From contig CAUHFD010000020.1 of NCBI GenBank assembly GCA_959605275.1, forward strand, positions 1 to 22,282: a stretch of 22,282 nt of DNA, in the 5' to 3' direction. Below the pieces are notes generated by a model that was given only the letters and a program-made list of their open reading frames with translations, had not been told where the DNA came from and made no database searches. The position numbers and the translations under genes are program-made. This DNA comes from an uncultured Eubacteriales bacterium. GTDB taxonomy: Bacteria; Bacillota; Clostridia; Oscillospirales; Ruminococcaceae. Shown here piece after piece: positions 18,101 to 22,282 of this stretch (position 1 is its first letter; the number at the start of each line of letters is the position of its first letter).

Positions 18101-20364
18101 AAAATCTGAATTTGACTTCATACCAAAAGGATGCTTCTTATACTGAAACGGCTAAAACAGACAGCCAGCCGGTGAAAGAAGTTGCAATTGAAGATTTTGA
18201 CGATCTTGCGTATATGACCTTCGATCAAGCTTTGGAATACTATGCTAAAGATGAATATCTGGAAGTTGTAAACGTTGCGAATGCACACGACACAGGTTTT
18301 GATTTTACTATGAACTTCCCGGAAGATGTTAATATCAGTGGCTGCGATTATCTGGAGTTTGATTTCTATACAAACGATGTGGGAGTTGTGACAAGTTCTC
18401 TGGATTGTCGTATGTTCCTTGCTTTCTCAGGCGTTATGGATGGGCTGAATGCTAATCAGTTGATGGCATCAAAGATGAAGGAGTTAATGAACAACGTTCA
18501 TGCAAATCAGTGGACGCATGTTCGGATTCCGCTTTCGGCCTTTACCTATTCTTCTGAGAATACCAGTCATCTGGATATGGATTTAGCTACTCTTTGCAAG
18601 ATCGGTGTTTTCTTCCGGTTTAACGGCGCAAACAAGCTGGATGGATATACTGCGGATAATCCTGCAGTTGTTCGTTTCAAAAATCTGAAAGCGACTAAAT
18701 ATGAAGGAACCCCTTCCTTTATTTCCTCCAATCAGGAATTTACTGTGACCTTTAAAGCAAACGGCGATACTGTGGCGACAACGAAGGTAAAATACGGACA
18801 TGGTGCTGAGGCTCCTGCCGCACCGATTCGCAGCGGTTATACCTTTACCGGCTGGGACAGTGATTTCAGTTATGTTACCAAGAGCATGACCGTAACCGCG
18901 CAGTATCATGAGGACAGCCAGGCTAATCTGAAGTCAGAAGCGGAGACTGCATTGGCGGCAATTGCCTCCTCAATTACGAACGCTAATATAAAAGCGCAAG
19001 CAGCTCTGGTCGCCGAAGCACGTCAAGCAGTTGCTACTCTGATCAATAAGTATCCGTCAGTAAAAACAGCGGATATTGCAGGATATAGTAAATTGGCTGC
19101 AGCAGAAAAACAAATTCTTGCACTGACAAAAACAACGGCAGGAGTTGACGGTGAGAAAGATAGTATCTATAAAGAGGAAAACTCCATTGTTCTGAATGAT
19201 TATACGTCTGCCGCAGGAAACAAAAAGCTGCCGAATGTTACAACAGACGGTAAAGCATATTATGCATGGGATAACGATTTCATCTATGTTTACATCGAAT
19301 ATCCGGAATCTGTTGAACGGATTGAAGCACGGATTGATACCGATCCCGCACTCAACAAGGGTGATTATCGCGGTGTATATGCGACATATAACAAGTCACA
19401 AAGCGATTCCATTATTCGCCGCAATACCGACGGAACCTTGTATTGCAGTTCAGACTATGGCACGGCAGTAAACATTGCCACATTAAACAAGAACGGCAAA
19501 AAGACACTAGAATTTGCATGGCCGCGTGCATGGACATCCGGTGCTTCAATCGAAGATCATTTCGGACTTTCCGTTTATGCTACACGGGCGGATCAAAGGG
19601 CATATACTGTTTCTGCTTATTATGATTGGGATAATTACAAAACCATCCACTATTATTACACCATGTCACGGGCAGAGTTGATCGCGCAAGCAGAAAAATT
19701 GATCAATGCAATCGGTGAAGTGACAGAAGAAAACTGGAGTGACAAGGATACAGCCATTGAGGCTGCACGCACACTGATTGATAATGCAAAGACATCTTAC
19801 AGTGATTTTTCTACCGATCAAGTTTCTAATTATATTAAATTGCGTGAAGCGGAACATAAGTTTAATTACTATTTTGCCGGCGGAGAGGGCACTGCACCGT
19901 CTATGCCTCCGTTAGAGGAAATAGATTTGATGGTCAGCACCGAATCCGAAGATATTGACATCAATCTTTTAAGTAAGGTTATTCAGGTCAGCCGTAAAAT
20001 GACAGTAGCCGAGTTCCTGAGTTTGCTTGAATATGATCAGGGCACACCGACTGTTATTAATCGTGACGGGCGGGTATTAAAAGGAACCTCTTATGTTCAT
20101 GATGATTTAAGAATGTTGTTAACAGTAGACGGCGTCGGACAGGCAACTTTTGCGATTCTGTATCTTGGCGATGAAGAAATCACAGAGCCGGATGAACTGG
20201 AACCTCTGCCGGATGACAACAATTCGGGCGGAAACTCCGGCAATACAGATAATCCGGGCGGTATCACCGATACCGGTGTACAATCTTTGGCTTTGCTTTC
20301 TGTTATTGTGATGATGGGATCTGCAGTAGTTGTTACGGTTCTGCGCAAAAAAAGATCGAAATAA
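15133..20364 (+). CDS. Large modular cell-surface protein with repeated beta-sandwich and helical modules
   Basis: A 1743-aa secreted, membrane- or wall-anchored protein. The signal peptide ends at KASAAD (about residue 41). Five related beta-sandwich modules lie at about 46-235, 236-431, 495-686, 823-1000 and 1013-1193; each has a YLEFD(I/V)(W/Y)T strand, an I(P/K)LSKF-like strand and a closing V(R/K)(V/L)...LTSY strand. Helical modules at about 433-495, 690-752 and 757-818 share the pattern AARxxYxxLxxxxxxLVTxxxxLTAAE; others lie near 1265-1333 and 1513-1583. An InlB/Flg_new-type repeat (about 1203-1258, with GYTFTGWDSDF) and a CBM9/DOMON-like module (about 1337-1513) follow. The end is a Gly/Asn linker, ITDTG (1711-1715), a hydrophobic helix and RKKRSK, resembling a sorting signal without the usual Pro. 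AAAGGAG lies 7 bases before the ATG. It probably adheres to glycan or holds it near the importers. The module family is not named here. Confidence 0.85.
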   Translation: MFKTQTQFMKRGIATFLSAALTLSTFATAVINGGFLKASAADGAPTRVLVVDDFTDSNVKYATKNESSGTKLEVKDGSLTMTSQAHMDGYGFVFSATDLAEVSTAGYEYLEFDVYTDNPNIFVNSMNAFVQFGRGSVDRSHDIPNLQQSAANAVGALTKDAVTTIKLPLSKFQNRAAMGNAAALSINPDKNPATNISFDNYLFYVRYNGTYNLGSGTQYTVRVDQVRLTSYSAPAPASKSVVVDDFTNAAENYSLQDHGNQGTLAVSDGSLIMTNSGLGRNTGSNLGYGFHYNAVNLDNFTTTGYEYIEFDIWTDTEDLYFKSSDARVNLGVDDVERTHDIGNLANTAANAVGKLKANQVNTVRIPLSKFTTRKDDNAKTKNPEEKAATDFTFNRYTFMVGYGGSNILGTDANAKYTVRIDEVRLTAYENTNQIAVDKVIAAISAIGVVEDHDSDELVIAARTLYDELNPKEKTLVTNYAELTAAETLLGAIPYKTTVFDPFDESQVTYKRMTAEVTNNGLNIQNNIMTMTGPSTDARQGYAYEAYFNTAVSSKDHEYLEFDLWTNNSNLYVNANNGLIMLGTDNSGSFNRTHQYDNMQGTAANKIGALTAGTSGGAPGTDEPAGEWNHIKIPLSKFSIRDGGTAANDRDFSAYRFMIKYNAANNLGDGDFRVKLKNVVLTSYEKPTTEEWNQQKAQEVDALIDAIKTPVTLESEASITVARSAYDALKSAQKALVTKLDALTAAETTLAGLKSDAAVANTINLINDIGTPITLESGSVIKAARAAYNALTAAEQAKITNFATLTEAEAAWAKLDAEANPATKTINIDPFTGDYVYTKLDNKVFSYEVKDGVVTMSSWANDHEHGFYLKGTLPSVYKLNNFDYLEFDIWTTDANIYKNANDCRFWLMGDNGTTNALGYNSDAAATKEAIGTLEAGKWVHVKFPLELIYNRADKNIKANNAAVDAYVIQMTYNGQNNLGGSADNPVVVKFKNLNLTSYQKDASYTETAKTDSQPVKEVAIEDFDDLAYMTFDQALEYYAKDEYLEVVNVANAHDTGFDFTMNFPEDVNISGCDYLEFDFYTNDVGVVTSSLDCRMFLAFSGVMDGLNANQLMASKMKELMNNVHANQWTHVRIPLSAFTYSSENTSHLDMDLATLCKIGVFFRFNGANKLDGYTADNPAVVRFKNLKATKYEGTPSFISSNQEFTVTFKANGDTVATTKVKYGHGAEAPAAPIRSGYTFTGWDSDFSYVTKSMTVTAQYHEDSQANLKSEAETALAAIASSITNANIKAQAALVAEARQAVATLINKYPSVKTADIAGYSKLAAAEKQILALTKTTAGVDGEKDSIYKEENSIVLNDYTSAAGNKKLPNVTTDGKAYYAWDNDFIYVYIEYPESVERIEARIDTDPALNKGDYRGVYATYNKSQSDSIIRRNTDGTLYCSSDYGTAVNIATLNKNGKKTLEFAWPRAWTSGASIEDHFGLSVYATRADQRAYTVSAYYDWDNYKTIHYYYTMSRAELIAQAEKLINAIGEVTEENWSDKDTAIEAARTLIDNAKTSYSDFSTDQVSNYIKLREAEHKFNYYFAGGEGTAPSMPPLEEIDLMVSTESEDIDINLLSKVIQVSRKMTVAEFLSLLEYDQGTPTVINRDGRVLKGTSYVHDDLRMLLTVDGVGQATFAILYLGDEEITEPDELEPLPDDNNSGGNSGNTDNPGGITDTGVQSLALLSVIVMMGSAVVVTVLRKKRSK
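15268..18712 (+). repeat. Five degenerate protein-level beta-sandwich repeats with interspersed helical repeats
   Basis: Within the 1743-aa protein the pattern acidic DDF start, internal YLEFD strand, WxHxxIPLSxF strand and a final LTSY recurs near 15268, 15840, 16616, 17600 and 18172. The second and third copies, and the third and fourth, are separated by helical modules (around 16430-16615, and 17200-17585 as a tandem pair). Copies differ clearly at DNA level, so they are old duplications rather than a recent expansion. Confidence 0.6.
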
Positions 20365-20380
20365 GTACTTTGACTTGCAT

Positions 20381-20405
20381 GCGAGCCGTCATTACGACGG
20401 CTTGC
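20381..20405 (+). other. Intercistronic hairpin (possible weak terminator or RNA processing site)
   Basis: GCGAGCCGTC (20381-20390) and GACGGCTTGC (20396-20405) form a 10-base-pair stem with one G-U pair and a 5-base loop, 17 bases after the stop of the large surface protein. It is followed by CTAAGTCTG, not a T-tract, so it is not a canonical intrinsic terminator. It could damp expression of the downstream gene or protect the upstream message. Confidence 0.5.
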
Positions 20406-20416
20406 CTAAGTCTGAA

Positions 20417-20428
20417 TGAAAATTTTCA
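20417..20428. repeat. Perfect 12-base palindrome in the gap before the last gene
   Basis: TGAAAATTTTCA reads the same on both strands and lies 33 bases before the start codon at 20461. It could be a protein-binding site, but short AT-rich palindromes arise by chance, and no promoter is clear beside it. Confidence 0.25.
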
Positions 20429-20460
20429 AAGTGAACAGACTGACCGTAAGGAAGAAAGGA

Positions 20461-22282
20461 ATGGTCGAGCACAGCATGAAAAAAAGTAAAATAGCGGCTT
20501 GGGTATTAACCTTTGCCTTGTTACTGACAGCTGCGACCGGCTGTAAAGGGAACGAAACCGGATCGTCCAGTACCAGATCGTTGGTTTCCGGGGAAGAGAC
20601 TTCAGATTCTGCATTGTCTGGCTCAGACGGAGAGGATGTTTTGTCCGGAACAGAATCCGGATTGGATACATCGGATCTGTCTGGCTCTAACGGAACCTCC
20701 GGAACAGGTACTGCATCGGGAACAGGATCTCGAGGCAATTCAGCCGGAAACAGCGGCAATTCAACAGCCGATACGTCGTCAAGCGGAGGAGGCAGTAACA
20801 TGAGTCCATCCGGAGATACTACATATAAAGTGAACGTTTCCGGCTTATCGAAAAAGACGGTTTATATTGTAGAGCGGGCTGTGATTACCAATCCTCCAAA
20901 GGGAATCATGGAGCATGATGTTGCCCGTTTGATTTGCAGCTTGCAAGGATTAATCAATCGAGATATGACAAAAAATCAGATCGCTTTGTATATCCAGTAT
21001 GATGACACCGATACTTTCTGGTACAATCAGATGGCGGCTTCAGGCGGTGTACTAAACGGATATAGTAAAGTGACGATCTCCAGTTTTACAAAATTTTTGG
21101 ATACATTTAAAACTCAGCTTCAAAGCTGCGGTATGATACTCTGGGACCCGAATGTTCCTGCTACGGCGAACGTAGCAGCAACGATTTGCGGTTTGGACGG
21201 ATATTTGCCGGTTAAATATGATACCGATGACAGCAGTTTAATGACAAAGCTGGAAGACTTAGGTGTAAAAAGTAAGCTGAGTCTGAAAGGAAAATTCACC
21301 GGAAAAGGTGTTATTTCGGGAACAAAAATTGCCAGTACCGGTTCCACTAAATGCGACGCATATCTTTGGGCAATGGATAAATATATGAACAGGACTTCCA
21401 AGAAGATGATCGCGTATATGCCGGATGGAGCCGGTTGTGTAACCACCAACCCGATTTATTCGGATTCTGATGCAAAGAGCGCTTTCGGAAATAACATTTA
21501 TGACCATGATTATCTGATTGCGAACGCCTGCTTCTTCTTTGATTTATCTCCGGTTGGCACAGAAGTGCCCTGCGACGATAAATCACAGCAGGTTGGTACG
21601 GATTTGAAAACTTTGCGTAAAATCCTGCAAAAGCAGTATGATCGCAATGGCGGAAAATTTTCTCAGGTAATCGGATTCCCGCCGTGGTGGATTAAATATA
21701 CAACACATAATAACTGGGGTTCTTTGGCGGCAACAACGGTTGAATGGATGTTTACTGATATTGCAACGCAGTATAACCTTGCAAAAGAAGCGGATGCGGC
21801 GCAGCCTTGTTGTATGACAAATGCCTCTGTTTATCAGCATGTCTCTTTAAAGAGCAGCTATAAGAATACAAATAAAAAGACTACTGTAACCGAAAAATTT
21901 GATTCTAATACCGTTTATCTGCTGTATTACATGGGAGATTATGATTCTTCTGCATGGCTGAAAAAGTGGGTGCCGACATTGTGGGCAGATTCCGGCAAAG
22001 GGAAAATGCCGATGATGTGGTCGTTTAACCCGAATCTGTCGGATCGCTTGCCGGTGGCGTTTAACTATGTTTATTCCAATATGGACAGCATGGATTACTT
22101 TGTTTCGGGAGACAGCGGTCCCGGATATATTATACCCGGCGGCTTGTATCAGTCAATGTGTCCGCATCGTCCGAATCCGGACGGTGCGAATGCGTGGGTT
22201 ACTTACAGCAAACCGTATATGACCAAATTTGATATGGACATTGTCGGATTTATCATTAACGGCAACTATAAGATGAATACGA
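20461..22282 (+). CDS. GxGYxYP-family glycoside hydrolase-like lipoprotein, N-terminal part (runs off right edge)
   Basis: An open frame of 607 codons with no stop before the window end. The signal peptide ends in TAATGC, with the lipid-modified cysteine at residue 28, followed by a Ser/Gly/Thr-rich linker to about 120. Residues 133-250 match the N-terminal GxGYxYP domain: IMEHDVARLICSLQGLINRD (149-168) and GLDGYLPVKYD (244-254). The C-terminal domain shows YYMGDYDSSAWLKKW, MMWSFNPNLSDRLP and the name motif as GPGYIIP (553-559), where the second aromatic is Ile. These families are classed as putative glycoside hydrolases; activity is not established to my knowledge. The start at 20461 has AAGGA 8 bases upstream; an in-frame ATG at 20476 is the alternative and still leaves a full signal peptide. 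Likely role is extracellular glycan processing. Confidence 0.85.
   Translation, partial: MVEHSMKKSKIAAWVLTFALLLTAATGCKGNETGSSSTRSLVSGEETSDSALSGSDGEDVLSGTESGLDTSDLSGSNGTSGTGTASGTGSRGNSAGNSGNSTADTSSSGGGSNMSPSGDTTYKVNVSGLSKKTVYIVERAVITNPPKGIMEHDVARLICSLQGLINRDMTKNQIALYIQYDDTDTFWYNQMAASGGVLNGYSKVTISSFTKFLDTFKTQLQSCGMILWDPNVPATANVAATICGLDGYLPVKYDTDDSSLMTKLEDLGVKSKLSLKGKFTGKGVISGTKIASTGSTKCDAYLWAMDKYMNRTSKKMIAYMPDGAGCVTTNPIYSDSDAKSAFGNNIYDHDYLIANACFFFDLSPVGTEVPCDDKSQQVGTDLKTLRKILQKQYDRNGGKFSQVIGFPPWWIKYTTHNNWGSLAATTVEWMFTDIATQYNLAKEADAAQPCCMTNASVYQHVSLKSSYKNTNKKTTVTEKFDSNTVYLLYYMGDYDSSAWLKKWVPTLWADSGKGKMPMMWSFNPNLSDRLPVAFNYVYSNMDSMDYFVSGDSGPGYIIPGGLYQSMCPHRPNPDGANAWVTYSKPYMTKFDMDIVGFIINGNYKMNT

Noticed and set aside
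20370..20398. Possible promoter before the GxGYxYP gene (TTGACT with TACGAC 17 bases later)
   Set aside because: The -10 matches only three of six and lies within the hairpin; too weak to call.

Overview
The window looks like a low-to-mid GC Gram-positive (Firmicutes, Clostridia-like) chromosome. The sequence shows strong AGGAGG-type ribosome binding sites, lipoprotein signal peptides, a GntR-type regulator and a large cell-surface protein with a C-terminal membrane anchor. It reads as one complex-glycan capture, processing and uptake locus. Apart from the partial regulator at the left edge, every gene is on the + strand.

Layout. Positions 1-164 (minus strand) hold the start of a GntR-family regulator. 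Positions 165-636 are an AT-rich divergent regulatory region with a near-consensus promoter for the + strand genes, a weaker one for the regulator and two inverted repeats that could be operators. Then come a 974-aa solute-binding protein with carbohydrate-binding-like modules (637-3561), two sugar ABC permeases (3609-4538, 4573-5448), a secreted or membrane protein with an NHL propeller, TPR and Yip1-like membrane domain (5465-7615), a DUF5696-like lipoprotein (7639-10167), a second permease pair (10172-11092, 11110-12057), a cytoplasmic alpha/alpha-toroid-like protein (12102-13508), a lipoprotein solute-binding protein (13541-15049), a 1743-aa modular surface protein (15133-20364) and the start of a GxGYxYP-family lipoprotein that runs off the right edge (20461-22282).

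How the genes may work together (inference). The large surface protein and the secreted binding modules would attach to a polymeric or host glycan. The GxGYxYP and DUF5696 proteins are candidate extracellular glycan-active enzymes. Two importers, each with two permeases and one binding protein, would bring products into the cell, where the alpha/alpha-toroid protein may process them. No ATP-binding subunit is encoded here, so a shared MsmX-type ATPase elsewhere is expected. Gaps between genes from 637 to 15049 are at most 47 bases and no convincing terminator lies between them, so they are probably one operon. The two distal genes are preceded by longer gaps (83 and 96 bases), the second containing a hairpin without a T-tract.

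The substrate cannot be read from the sequence. Several members (DUF5696, NHL-TPR-Yip1, alpha/alpha-toroid, repeat modules of the surface protein) have no function I can assign with confidence, so the locus is a reasonable candidate for an incompletely described glycan-use system.
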